The translations under genes and the position numbers were made by a program. From contig JBBELK010000004.1 in assembly GCA_037783545.1 (NCBI GenBank), positions 558,001-622,000 on the forward strand: a stretch of DNA of 64,000 nt, given 5' to 3'. Positions 22,801 to 33,705 of this stretch are shown one piece after another (the first letter of the stretch is position 1; each line of letters begins with the position of its first letter). The notes under the pieces were generated by a model. It was not told where the DNA came from and searched no databases. It saw only the letters and a program-made list of their open reading frames with translations. The stretch comes from Henricia sp. BOLD:AAB3569 (Eukaryota; Echinodermata; Asteroidea; Spinulosida; Echinasteridae).

Positions 22801-25800
22801 ATTGTGTCTCAAACATCCAAGGAATTTCCAAGGAATTCCTTTCAGTTTTTAGGGGGGATTGGTGCGTTAACAAAAGGGAAGAGTGTGTTGAGGTATAGGG
22901 GCGTTAGGAGGGGGAGGGGGGTCCCTCTGCCACATATCGTGCTGGGTATAGTTTGCAACCAATGTCATGACAGAGAAATAACCCCAGGGTACTCCCCTTT
23001 GAGTCCCTCTGTACTTTTATGTGCGGTACATGTCGGAGGGTTAATTAATGGAGTTCTGTATTAAGGGGAACCCACCTCGTGTTGTTAGACTCTGCGTCTT
23101 CTGTCAACTCAATGTGTTCACAGTCCCCATCGTGTCTGTCGGCATCACCCCCCGAACCAACACCCTAGACAACCATGGGGGAAAAAAACGAATATAAATT
23201 ATTCTTTCAAGTATTACAGTCCCTATGTATCATTTGTTACTTAAACCGTTCAACAATGGAAGCACAATATGTGCAACCATGCATGTCCTTAAGGAACAAA
23301 GGAACTGCCCCACGAAATGGCGGCTATTCAATACGGTCTATAAAATGTAACATATCTACGGAAGAATGTTGGTAAACTAGCCTGAAAAAATGTTAGCTAC
23401 AGTACATACATGTACATCAATGCTTCAGATGCATCAATGCTTCAGAAAACCTTGAAAATCTATATATGGGTTTTGTGTACAAGTGAATAGTAAAAAAAGT
23501 CCTGTGCACGTGACTTTTTTTTTAAAAACTACCTTCAGTTGTCAATTTCCAACATGAAATTTTGGACAGACATAAATTCATGTGGTGTTTGTTACCATTG
23601 CTATCAACACTTTGAGTAAGGTTTTTCTTGTCAACTCATGAAAAAAAATTGGGTCCTTGCAAATGATACAATAGCTTGCATTTACCCAAAATTTAGCTTC
23701 ATGAGTTGTCAAGAAAAATCTTACTCAAAGTGTTGACAGCAATGGTGACAAACACTACAAATTTATTTCGGTGCAAGATGGCACTTTTTGAAAGATATTA
23801 ACAACTGAAAGTGGTTTTTAAGAAAATGGGTAGACATGTGCGCTATACAAGATTCAACCATTATTTTGTAACGACCTACCCCGGATTGCATTTGAGCAGC
23901 AGTAGTATCACCACACGTCAAGGGCCGATGCTCATTAGCCAATACACCATGGCTGCCTATCTGCACCATCATGCCCGGATCCAAGTGGAACTTCAAATCG
24001 TCTCTGCTGCCTGGCCGCTTGTTGCAGTGCTTTATGGACTCAGATAGACTGTTGAAATCAGTCTGTTGATTGGAGTGAGAAATACGAATTTGAGTCTTTC
24101 CACGGTAAAGGGGGCATTTTGGCAACAGAGACCATAGTTTCCAGAAAATACCTTTGTCTGGTCTTAAAATAAAAGAAATAAGTTTCAGTTGTTCTGAAGA
24201 GATAACTTAGGCCCAAAAAGGGTTACAAATAGTGTGACAACATGCCTTTCTAAAAAACCTGTGTACAAATTTCCAATCTACGCTCGTAACCGGGATGGCC
24301 TAAAATGTAACACAAGTGTCCGTCCCAGTTACGAGCGTATATTGGAAATTTGTACTCGGGGTTTTTAGAAAGGCATGTTGTCACACTATTTGTAACTCTT
24401 TTATTTTGAGACCAGACAGAGGTATTTCCTTGAAAATATGGTCTGTGTTGCCAAAATGACCCGTTTACTGTGGAAAGACCTACTTGCGAGACTCTAGCAC
24501 ACTTCATAGTGTGTTACACTTCATAGGGTTAAAGTTAAGACAAATGAGTCTTCGAGTTTTGTAAATTTTTTGTTTAATAATTTTGGCATGAAGAAAAGAA
24601 GTCAGAGATGCCAACATTGCAATTTGAAAAAGAGTAATTTGCCACGGGTCACCCGCTTTGGACACAAAATTTGATAACTTACACCCACGCCCAATTTAAA
24701 CCCCACATTTGAAGCTATGCAATCTAGAATTATGTCAAAATACTGGGCTAAAAACAAACTATGCCTAAATCATATTAAATGTTGGCATCTCTGGGAAGTG
24801 TATGATGCTTTTTGTCACTTGTCCTAAATCTGTCCTTGTACGTGTATGTATTGTACATACAAGCAGGCTCATTCCAACACACGTAAAATCTATAAAGGTG
24901 GAAAAGCACCAACAGTCACCTACGATTTTCAAATCAGAGGAACAGCAGAATATTCCCATCTAGGACAGCTTCTGATTTCAAATGTAATAACACCGATCCT
25001 CTCTAGTCTCCACTGGCTGCCCATTGAACAACGCATCTCTTACACATAAATAAAACAGTCATGGGGCAACAAATCCTTTACGGTAGCAGCTCCTTGACTG
25101 TGGAACGGCCTTTCTTAAGCAGCCAAGAGTTCCGAGACTGTCGACAACTTCAAAAATAAACTAAAGACATACTTGATGAAGGCATTATCCTAAAATTTGT
25201 TTTAAAGTTTTGTTAGCGCCTTGAGCACCCCCAGTGGATAGGTTGTGTGTTATAAGTGTCTTTATTATTATTATTAATACCTCAATCTTTATCTTTTGCT
25301 GCATCAGTTCGTGGTTCGGGCCGCTCAGGATTGTTTCGCTGGTTGTACGCAGCCTATCAACCTTACTTATCAGGCCATGCAGCTCCCTGAAATAAAACCC
25401 AAATGAAAAATCTGAAACAGAAGAGGGCAATTCTAGGGTTGCAGCATTTGAGCGCTTGCGTCAGGCTGCTGGGGCTGCATACTCCCTAGGGAGTTGTGCC
25501 CAATGACCAGGGTAATAATGTTGTAAAGTGCCATGAGTATCCCCGTAGGAGAGATATGTGCGTTATATAAGATGCCATTATTATTATTATTGTGTGGTTT
25601 AGCAACAATTGAAAATGCCCTATGCTATGGAGGCTGTTCACGTACGTAACTGTCATGACAACGTACCTTTTTTGTTTACCCAACAGCATAGTCTTGGCCG
25701 AAGTCCTGTGTCTCAGTAATACTTTAAGCTGGTTCTCACGTTGTTTGAGTTTCCGTCTGAGGACATCAAAGTGCTGTGTCACGTCATACATGAGGGTATC

Positions 25801-28800
25801 CTCCTGTAAAAGTTTCAAATTTGGAAATATGGAATGTTTCAAAATAACACGATAAGAAGCTGCTCACCAATAACTATCAGTTAGGCCAATTTTGTTTTGG
25901 TAATTCGTTGGATTACAGGCGCGTAGCCCCAACAAAAATAATGAAAGAGGGCACACTGTGCTCTATATGCGACATAACGAGCGCAACTTGTCCTTGGGAT
26001 GGATATGGCGTTCCTAAATCTCACGCCGAAACAACTGTGAATGCTTACGCGGGAAAATGATAAAAGCAGCATTTATCATATTAAACAACAGCTCTGCCTC
26101 ACCTTGATCTTTAAATATCAAACATTTCCAACTTGAACAATGAACACCAATACACTGAAGATCGTACGAAAACTTGAGAAGGAAAATGGTTTCGGTTACG
26201 GTGGCCATGACGGTGTGGTCTGTACACAGACTCTACAAATAGACTGGTAGACATACTTGCGTACGTGCACTATATGTTCCTCCACAGGACAATGTGACTG
26301 TGGTGAAGTTGCACAGCGAGCTGCATACAATACCGTAACACGACACGCAGTAGCTATGCCATGTCATGTTGTGTGCGCAGGGACATTTACTAGCCAAGAT
26401 AGTGTTTGGAAGGACAATTTTTTTCATATTTGATGACCAATATTTGTAAGCTTCAAAAACCATTTTTTTTTTTTTTACATTTTTCAATATTTTTAGATTT
26501 TTTTTTTTTTGGCAGCGGTTGCGTAATCCAACCAAAATAAAAACGAAGGCCTTTGAACAAGTTTCATTAAACGTTGTGTACCAACAAATTTCATTTTAGA
26601 TGGTGGTTTTAAAATATGTGTACATGTGTGTCCCATGCATAATACTTTTTGCACCAACAGAATGTGTGCTGGAAGAAAAAAAAACGAAACTCGATGTCAA
26701 ACTGCATTCAGATTTGCACTAAATAAGTGTACATCATGTACATTTGAGTGGTGCTTTGTTAAAACTCAGAGAGAAAACATCCATATTTTCACCTAACAAC
26801 AAATTTAAGGGAAAAAATGTTTCCCACATACCAACCCGAAATATATTTTTTTTGTGGAATAAGAAACACGGCTATTGTTTTTCTTGGTCTCATGAACAAT
26901 GGCATGGTATTCGTGTCTGCAAATCTTATATGAAAACATGAACCACATACCTTGGTATGTACTGCTGCGCATGTGTTGTTAACTGTTCGAGTTGCTGAAA
27001 CCATAGTCGCCTTGTGCTCCTTTAGAAGTTCCACATACGACTGGATTGTCTGCAAAATAAAAACAATATTTTTTCCTTGTCGATAGCAATGGTAACAAAC
27101 ACCACATTTCATTTTTCATGTAAAATGGTAGGCCTACCTTTGTGGGAGAAATTGCCAACTGAAGGTGCTTATTAAAAAAATAGTTTGCGAACGATTTTTT
27201 GTTATACTATTCATTCAACACAAAAAACATGCATGGATTTTTCAGGTTTTCTGAAGTAATACTGCATCTATGTGACTGAAATCAAGAATCATATGAAATT
27301 CTCTGAAGATTTGGATAGCCTTGGATCATTATTCGTACGCTGTCACTGCCATCATGGCCATGGTTTAACACCGGCGCTACGTGTACGTACGCATGTGTAC
27401 TATCATGTATGTGTGCACGTGTATGAACCACGCGCGCGGCACGCGTGAACCAGTTGCCATGGTTGCGGCTAGCTGACCTCGGGGTGACGTCACGACTCAG
27501 CAAATACAAGTACATGTTTTAGTCTGTAATTCACACATCTTATAGGCCTACTGATGCTACATGAACACTGCTGTATTTTGAGCTCCAACTTGCATAGAAT
27601 AACCCGTTTAGCAAAACATTTGCTTAATCCAAAATTTGTTTGCTTTATAAAAATGGGTTTTCAGTCAAAATCTTATATGTGTATTACAATTGACTGGTGT
27701 TCTGCTATTCTTGCTAAAAACACAGGTTATCAAACAATTTTGACTATTAAACCATTTTTATAAAACAAACAAATTTTGGATTGAGCAATTTCTTCTTCTA
27801 AACAGCTTTATGAAATTGGCCCCAGGTCATCAGTGTTGCATTTGTGAATGTACCTTACGATTCTCTTCAGCCAAAACGGATACCAGCTGACACTGGTGCC
27901 CCTGATGAGTTCCATACACCTGGCAATAGATGCAGATCAGCTGATCGTCTTGAATGCAGAACACCTTCTTTGGCTCATTGTCATGCTCACCGCATATTGG
28001 TATATGTACCTAAAATTAAAAGAATGGCGGAATTTGTAAATTCTTTAAATGTTAGAAACAATATGCTGAACAGTGAAATCTATCTTAAAATTTCGTCAAT
28101 CTGTTTGTTTTTCGCTAGCAGTATACATTATTTTTGTGATTTTGTTATTTTTAGTGCATCTTTTTACTCCAAATTCTCTCCACGTCTTTTCTCAAAGCAA
28201 AGCGCTTGCATAATTTTGCGCGCAAAAATGCTCAGTGTGAATCCGCCCCGAGATCAATTGGATTGCAATCTGCTGTCTAGCTCGGAGCTGGATTGCAATA
28301 TAACCATCTTAAGTCTGAGACACATCATTTGTCCTAACTGAGTTTATGACATCTTACCGACACATGGTAAGATGTCTTGCAGTATCCAAAAGTTTGGACG
28401 TCTTAGCTACGACATAAATTATTGTATGTCTTTACTGTTGTGAACGGCGTTTCAATCACATTCGGTGCGTTTGCATACTGTCGCGCATGCGCATTACATT
28501 ATACTTGCCGGTCGTTGTTGCCTGCCGTACGCGTGGTAGTGGCGTGAAAAATGTAATTAACATAGGCCCAGCTTGAATCATAATTACCTTTCGGTAAAAA
28601 CAGAGTTTAAGAAAGACAAACTATCAAAACCTAGTCCCAAGGCTCCTTTTCTTAGAATTAAGCACGTAATATATAAAAAAAAAAATTCTAAAGACTTAAC
28701 TTACGACTCATATTTAGTGTCTTAAATTTTATGTGTCCCACTCCCAGGACACAAGTTAGGACACAAATTTTTATTGCAAGACAAAATAATATATGATGTC

Positions 28801-29975
28801 TAAGTGATGTCAGAGTTAAGGCATCCTAAGGGTTAGGACGTCCTAACTTTCGTTATTGCAATGTACCCCTGAACCTTTAGTTCTCAACTCGACTCACGGG
28901 CGGATTGGAGTTACTGTCTCCACTGGTTGCTTGAACGGCTGCGCCTTCATCAAGACTTTCCAGAATTTCTAGAACTCCAAAGTTCTTTGCCACCTTATTA
29001 ATGTCGTTTGAAAAAAGACCTGGAAGCACTGTGATGCCTTTACAAGTCGGACAACATATGTGGCCTCTTGGAAGCTGGCCCAATAGTCTCCTGAGGCAAC
29101 CTGAGAACAAATATAATTTAAAAAGATTAAACTTTCTAAAAATAAACTTTCTACACATGTAGAACATGAAGAAGCTAAACTGATATGCTTGACACATTAC
29201 AAACTTGGTTCATCGAATTAAGTAGTCTTAATCAAAGTTATCTTATTTTATCAAAGAAAGAGATTTTAAAGATGCAGGCTCGTCAATGCGCGAGGAACAA
29301 ATTTTTGCCACAAATTCATCGCGCTCCATACTAGTTGGGCAGTCAGCTTTTACGATTCCGGAAGGTTGCAGGCTCATTAGTTTACATACGACTACGTACA
29401 TACAAACATACGTACGCGATCCATCCGGGATCGTAAGAGCTCGGGCAAGGTATAGAGAGCATGGTGAATTTCGTTGCACGAATTAGCTTGTCGTGCATTG
29501 ACAAGCCTCCGTCTTTAATCTTTGTTGAATAAAGAGCCGTGCAGTCACATTAGGCATTCTCTGTCAAAAGAATCAATTTCTCCAATATGAACAGGATCAA
29601 AACCATGTCAGCAAAAAATGTAATTTTGTACGTAGGTGGTCAACAAAAAGGAAAAAAAATGGAAGGCAGGGAGACTGTTTGGCAAAGTGCCATTACAATA
29701 GAGCCTCTGCAACGGCGGCCATGACAGAGTGCTGGTTTTTATATTTAAATGATGTGACAATAGATCCACAATGTGCCTACTCGTGCATGACGCGCAGTGA
29801 CAGTGTGACTGCCCCCTGTCATGGCCGCCCGTGCAAGGGTCTTATCAGAAAACATACCAGTGCAGAAACTGTGTCCACATGTCAAGATGCGCGGCACATG
29901 GTCGCCTTGACACGTGTACTGCTGGTAGCAGACGGTACACATACGTCCTCGCTGCTCCTCAAATACAGAAGTCAT
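19805..29975 (-). CDS. TRIM-like E3 ubiquitin ligase with C-terminal RanBP2-type zinc finger
   Basis: Twelve exons, read from high to low coordinate, close in phase: 29975-29858, 29100-28898, 28009-27854, 27049-26951, 25803-25667, 25386-25281, 24062-23880, 23164-23076, 22194-21953, 21501-21166, 20721-20655 and 20363-19805 (stop TAA). They give 764 residues. Residues 13-59 form a C3HC4 RING (CTVC, CGHSFC, CCPTC). Exon 3 is a B-box (CGEH, FC, CIYC, HQGH). Exons 4-6 are helical and coiled-coil-like. A charged middle region follows, with DSDSSTDDD in exon 10. Residues about 587-629 hold a Cys-rich cluster (CCKNC, FCQRC, then His). Residues about 685-708 hold a RanBP2-type finger (WYCLNC and CMTCG). 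Family knowledge: RING-B-box-coiled-coil proteins are ubiquitin ligases, and RanBP2 fingers often bind ubiquitin. I do not recognise a specific orthologue. The short exons 20721-20655 and 23164-23076 rest on phase and splice sites only. Confidence 0.8.
21590..21952 (+). repeat. Repeat element with an array of octamer motifs (copy 1)
   Basis: Starts TGTTATTGAATGTCACATCACC. It carries ATGCAAAT at 21746, 21768, 21791, 21837 and 21858 plus ATGCAAAC at 21814, spaced 21-23 bp within the repeat phrase GGTGCCCAAA-CTATGCAAATGA. It ends near TTAAATGGAGTTCTGTGG. A second copy is at 37013-37345. Confidence 0.8.
22405..22957. repeat. Large foldback element in TRIM-like gene intron
   Basis: The outer arms are TACCCAGCACGAGGGAC and, about 540 bp later, the reverse complement ending GTGCTGGGTATA. 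Inner arms around AAACTGAAAGGAATTCC and GGAATTCCTTTCAGTTT also pair. Confidence 0.8.
23228..23340. repeat. MITE, 33-bp inverted ends (copy 4, left end missing)
   Basis: Begins inside the element (TTTGTTACTTAAACCGTTC) and runs to the intact right end GCTATTCAATACGGTCTA. Confidence 0.8.
23578..23760. repeat. Foldback element
   Basis: GTGTTTGTTACCATTGCTAT at the left pairs with the reverse complement at about 23738-23757. Inner arms (CACTTTGAGTAAG, TTTCTTGTCAACTCATGA) pair too. Confidence 0.8.
24092..24482. repeat. Large foldback element, TCTTTCCAC ends (copy 1)
   Basis: The ends GAGTCTTTCCACGGTAAAG and TTTACTGTGGAAAGACC are inverted, and the arms pair almost to the centre near 24300. Related copies: 42256-42512 (left arm reduced) and 48020-48424. 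Confidence 0.88.
24960..25277 (+). pseudogene. 3' remnant of a non-LTR (L2/CR1-like) retrotransposon
   Basis: Translated pieces read ITPILSSLHWLPIEQRISYT, then FTVAAP and LWNGLS, then ETVDNFKNKLKTYL. These are typical of the end of ORF2 in L2/CR1-type elements. Stops and a deletion separate the pieces. A tail of ATT repeats follows, as expected for the 3' end of such elements. It sits in an intron of the TRIM-like gene. Confidence 0.75.
25478..25592 (+). repeat. Non-LTR retrotransposon tail
   Basis: GGAGTTGTGCCCAATGACC to ATATAAGATGCCATTATTAT. A related tail lies near 9000-9070. It is probably the 3' end of a short retroposon. Confidence 0.6.
27140..27270 (+). repeat. Dispersed repeat related to 52680-52795
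   Basis: GGGAGAAATTGCCAACTGAAGG and ACAAAAAACATGCATGGATTT recur near 52690-52790. Related sequence in both orientations lies at 23365-23540 and 41650-41810. Confidence 0.55.
27598..27831. repeat. Foldback element, AAATTGGCCCC end family
   Basis: The left part (CTTAATCCAAAATTTGTTTG) pairs with ACAAACAAATTTTGGATTGA at the right. It ends TTTATGAAATTGGCCCC. Family members are at 39052, 39341, 44004, 44550 and 61847. Confidence 0.75.
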
Positions 29976-30341
29976 CTTGGTAAGTACCGACTTACAAATT
30001 TACGTAGACTCTTGCATAAGATTAAGAAGTTACCTGCCAGTGAAAAAAAATATATTAAAGGTTTTGTTTTGTTTTTACTACTCTAAGAAGAGTGACAAAC
30101 AATATTAGCAAAAGCCAGTTCCAAAATGGTAAGCTAACGTCACTCAATTCCTTCCAGGAAAAAAAAGCCCAGATACAACAAATTTCAGAACAAGGCCTAG
30201 TTTTTGCTCGACCTACATCATTGTACAGCTGGTTGCCAGCATGAAAAGAGCGCCCTCATATTTGTACTAGCCATGCACACTTAATTTTTGCATACGTGCG
30301 TTCGTTTAGCGTACACGTGTAACACGAACTTGCGTTTAATG

Positions 30342-30582
30342 TTACATGCTGAGCCTTTTGCGCGTAAAATAATGCGACGCGCATCGCTTTGAGAAAAAGC
30401 GATGTGGAGGGAATTTGGAGTGAAACGGCGCAGTGAAAACCACAGAATAAACTTCGGCGTGAAATGTTTTTGTGATTATGTGGTTTCCGCATTCAGTGTA
30501 CCATGTCACTAAAAATTCCCTAAAAACACGCTTTTTCTCAAAGCGTCGCATTTATTTGCGCGAAAAGGCTCAGAATAAATCC
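30342..30582. repeat. Foldback element upstream of the TRIM-like gene
   Basis: TGCTGAGCCTTTTGCGCG at the left pairs with CGCGAAAAGGCTCAG at the right. The inner arms (AGAAAAAGCG and CGCTTTTTCT) pair as well. Distantly related to 2765-2945. Confidence 0.75.
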
Positions 30583-30813
30583 ATTTTCTGTGAAAATGGC
30601 GCGAAATAAGTTGAACTATGTCTATGGTGCACGCGTACCGTAAGGGACATCGCATGCCGAAGATATACATTGTAGGCCTAGTATTGCAAATATTTCAAAT
30701 GCGACGTCGCAACAATTTAAAAAGATATTTGCGATTTGCGATGTGCGCCACGATATGTCTGAAACCTGATATGATATGATCAATGTACATTTTGTGAAAG
30801 AAAAAAAAACTAA

Positions 30814-30885
30814 TGGAGATGCGGGGGATCGAACCCCGGGCCTTGCACATGCAAAGCGCACGCTCTACCACTGAGCTACATCCCC
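30814..30885 (-). tRNA. tRNA-Ala (TGC)
   Basis: On the minus strand the cloverleaf is complete. The acceptor stem is GGGGATG/CATCTCC with the alanine identity pair G3:U70, followed by discriminator A. The D arm is GCTC/GAGC. The anticodon loop TTTGCAT gives TGC. The T arm is CGGGG-TTCGATC-CCCCG, which carries the B box. A T run (the A run at 30801-30809 on the plus strand) follows the 3' end and serves as the Pol III terminator. Confidence 0.95.
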
Positions 30886-31324
30886 GGCCGTACTACTTAC
30901 TGGTTTAATGCATTACCAATAACTCGTTTCCTTTTCAGTTGACTAACTAGTCCGGTACCCTTTGTTTGCTTCTTTTTCCTCTCTCTATCCGGTTGGTAAG
31001 TTAGGTGCACGTCCCGCGCGCAAGCGTGACCATAAAGCCTAGTTTTCATATAATCGCACACGCAGACTCAACGCAAACACTGACAGAAACAATCGGCAAA
31101 GTTAAACTTCAAAGTTGGTTTAACTTTGCCGACTGTCCGTGCCTGCGTTACTGTGTTGCTAGTGTTATTTGCGGTACTCTCTGCGCGTACGTTTAGTTTG
31201 TTGCGCGCGATGATATGGAAACCCATCTTCCTTTCGCAAGAGTCTTTGCTGGAAACTCGGTGTGCAGCAAAGACCCTTGCGAAACGCTACCGCCCCGGGC
31301 CCCGCCCCCTCCCCCCGGCTGCGC

Positions 31325-31550
31325 TACCTGTACCCTTGAGCAAGGCACTCAACCACACTTGCTCCATCCTTCGGAAGGGATGTAAAGCCGTTGGTCCAGT
31401 GTGTTAGGTAGCATTCTTTCGTGAAGAGCAAGAGGATTCCCCGGTGTCTCTGGCCATTTCTAATTCTTCATGGGTTTCCTCACGCTTGCGAGTGACAGTG
31501 CATTGGGCACTTTAGAGGATCAGGAATCTTGGTATGAATACCAGAACAAA
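31325..31550 (-). repeat. SINE-like dispersed repeat, reverse copy
   Basis: Reverse complement of the family at 1500-1800 and 63690-63960, including GTAAAGCCGTTGGTCCAGTG and GTCTCTGGCCATTTC. It lies between two tRNA genes. Confidence 0.75.
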
Positions 31551-31848
31551 ATAAGAAGAAGAAGAAGAAGAATAACAGGAGAAAGCCAAACATCATTACG
31601 GAAGGCATCCGCAACCAAGTGCCTGTATATTCACTGATAACCCCATCCCTGGCCCTCTCCCCTAAATTGTCCACATGTACCCACATTCCCGTCTCCCCTC
31701 CCTTCCAATTCCCGTTCCCCCATGCCTCGCCACAATATTTGGAATTTTACGAAAAGAAAAGATTGTTTTTTGTGAAAATGAGGCGAAATTGAGAGAGGAA
31801 TGTCTGAAAAACTTATCATTGCACATTTTGTGAAATAAAAAAAAGTTA

Positions 31849-31920
31849 TGGAGATGCGGGGGATCGAACCCCGGGCCTTGCACATGCAAAGCGCACGCTC
31901 TACCACTGAGCTACATCCCC
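31849..31920 (-). tRNA. tRNA-Ala (TGC), second copy
   Basis: The tRNA body is identical to the copy at 30814-30885: same G3:U70 pair, anticodon TGC and discriminator A. A T-rich terminator follows. The downstream flank (TTTGTGAAA type) is shared with the neighbouring tRNA units, which points to tandem duplication. Confidence 0.95.
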
Positions 31921-32654
31921 AGTGGATATTTGGAGGGAATTATTTAACATATAATGGCTAAGTCAAAAAGCCGATTGTAAATTCTCACTTTTATTTAAAA
32001 TTCATATTTCAAACAAATTCAGAATTTAATTTTCTTGTAATTTTGTATTTTTAATACGGTTTTATATCTGTTCTATCACCATTCACAAAATTTAATTGCA
32101 AGTTCTAACAACCATGACGTCATCACATCAAGTTCATAGAACAAAATGGCGCCTACTGATTGATTCGGCAGTGCTGTCGGCTGTGTGAACCGCGTAAGTA
32201 ATTTTGAAGAATTTTCCCATGAATTGTGCGTTACAAAAAATAATTATAATACTAAGGAACTGATTTATCTATACTCTTTCAAACGTACTAAATGTTTGAA
32301 AATAATTTGCTTTATTGAACGTAAAACGGGACGACTTTGTTTGTCGGTGTAGGCCTACGCAAAACCGAGGCGAGACGCCACACATTTTGATTTGTATTGA
32401 CGTCACGTAGGCCTATTAAACATTTGGCCTACGTACTGTACTCCTGCGTGTTAGCTTTGCATGCTGGGTGCCCAGGTGTTAATACTTGTTACTTTGTTTT
32501 CCAATAAAAATACAGAGGAAACTTTTAAAATTTGGGTTATATTTGACAGAATCACCGAGAAGAAAAACTTGCTTTCTGTGAAAAGGATGTGAAATTGTAA
32601 GGGAAATTTCTTAAAAGCTGATCAATTCACAAATGTGAAAGAAAAAGAAAATCT

Positions 32655-32726
32655 TGGAGATGCGGGGGATCGAACCCCGGTCCTTCGATTTTTAGTCGAA
32701 CGCTCTAACCACTGAGCTACATCCCC
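32655..32726 (-). tRNA. tRNA with alanine body but anticodon AAA (Phe codon)
   Basis: The acceptor stem GGGGATG/CATCTCC (G3:U70), the T arm and the discriminator A match the two adjacent tRNA-Ala genes exactly. The anticodon arm is entirely different: stem TTCGA/TCGAA is perfectly paired and loop CTAAAAA gives anticodon AAA. The D loop is one base longer (AGTGGTTA) and the variable loop is GGAC. All stems pair and T-rich sequence follows, so nothing marks it as dead. By anticodon it would read UUU as Phe. By the known alanyl-tRNA synthetase identity rule (G3:U70, anticodon not inspected) it would be charged with alanine. Confidence 0.85.
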
Positions 32727-33605
32727 ATTTAAAATATTTGAGAAAATATAACTTATATACCTACTTTTTCTAAAATTTTCGATAATCGGACAAGTATTTA
32801 ATTATTCAATTTATAATGAAATATTCAAATAATAGTACTAGTACTAGTAGGAATGTCACAATCGCGATCACATTTTCCTGGAGCGCACACAATAGCCAGC
32901 AGTTATAACAACTTCATGTTTTTGTGTAGGCACCCGAAAATCAACATTTAATACATATTTTTTCCATCATCTTTCGTAATGTGTTGAAATGTACGCTGTA
33001 TCTTTACAAATAAAGTTTTACAGGAAGTTTCAAAATACCGGCAGATTTCGCCAATTTTGTACCAGCGTCCACCTAAATCTCGCCGATAAAAACCATCCAT
33101 TCAACGTATTTAAACAAACCATACCTTTTCCGAAAGTGGACGGTCCCTACGTTCACATGAGCGGGCAAACATAACACTTTCCATCCAATATGTCCAAGCT
33201 AATTCTGTGGTTTTTGGTGCGGTATTTCACGCCAAATTCCCTCCACAGAATTAACTTGGGCATAAAAGTTTTAAAATGAGACCAAGTCATTCGAACGAAT
33301 ATTCATTATTCCATTCAGTGTTCCATCAAATAGAGACTACTAAAGTGAAAACGTCACCCTTTGTGTGTTGCCAAGGTTACTGGGTCTACACTAAAACCAG
33401 TGAACTGTTTCCCTGCGCTATACCAATGGACGTTTCAGATTACCAGCGAATGTTTAGACCCAATTACCATGGCAACTGATGTCACACTTTAGTAGTTTAT
33501 TTGATTAGAATATTATATCAAATTGTAAATTTTTCGAATTACGCCTAAATATTTTGCATAATTGTCATTCACAGGTCAACAATAACAGCATTCCTCCTGG
33601 TACAG

Positions 33606-33620
33606 CTATATAAATAAATA
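33606..33620 (+). promoter_or_regulatory. TATA-box candidate upstream of FBXW7
   Basis: CTATATAAATAAATA lies about 90 bp upstream of the FBXW7 start codon. This is a suitable distance for a TATA box with a short 5' leader. It supports the HhH-encoding exon as a true first exon. No other core promoter element is obvious. Confidence 0.45.
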
Positions 33621-33705
33621 TGGCATTGTGAGCAAAAACGACATAAAGATTTGTCTTCGAGATGTACAGTTCCACCACTTCCACATGCGACAGTAACGTG
33701 TGAAG

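Noticed and set aside
25667..25680. Alternative donor GTAAAC at 25679 for exon 5 of the TRIM-like gene
   Set aside because: It leaves the next exon out of frame with an early stop. The donor GTACGT at 25666 is stronger and keeps the coiled-coil frame.
28877..28897. Stop codon TAA after RVEN as the end of a short RING-only gene
   Set aside because: A GTGAGT donor precedes it and the B-box exon at 28009-27854 continues in the same phase, so splicing is the better reading. A truncated isoform is still possible.
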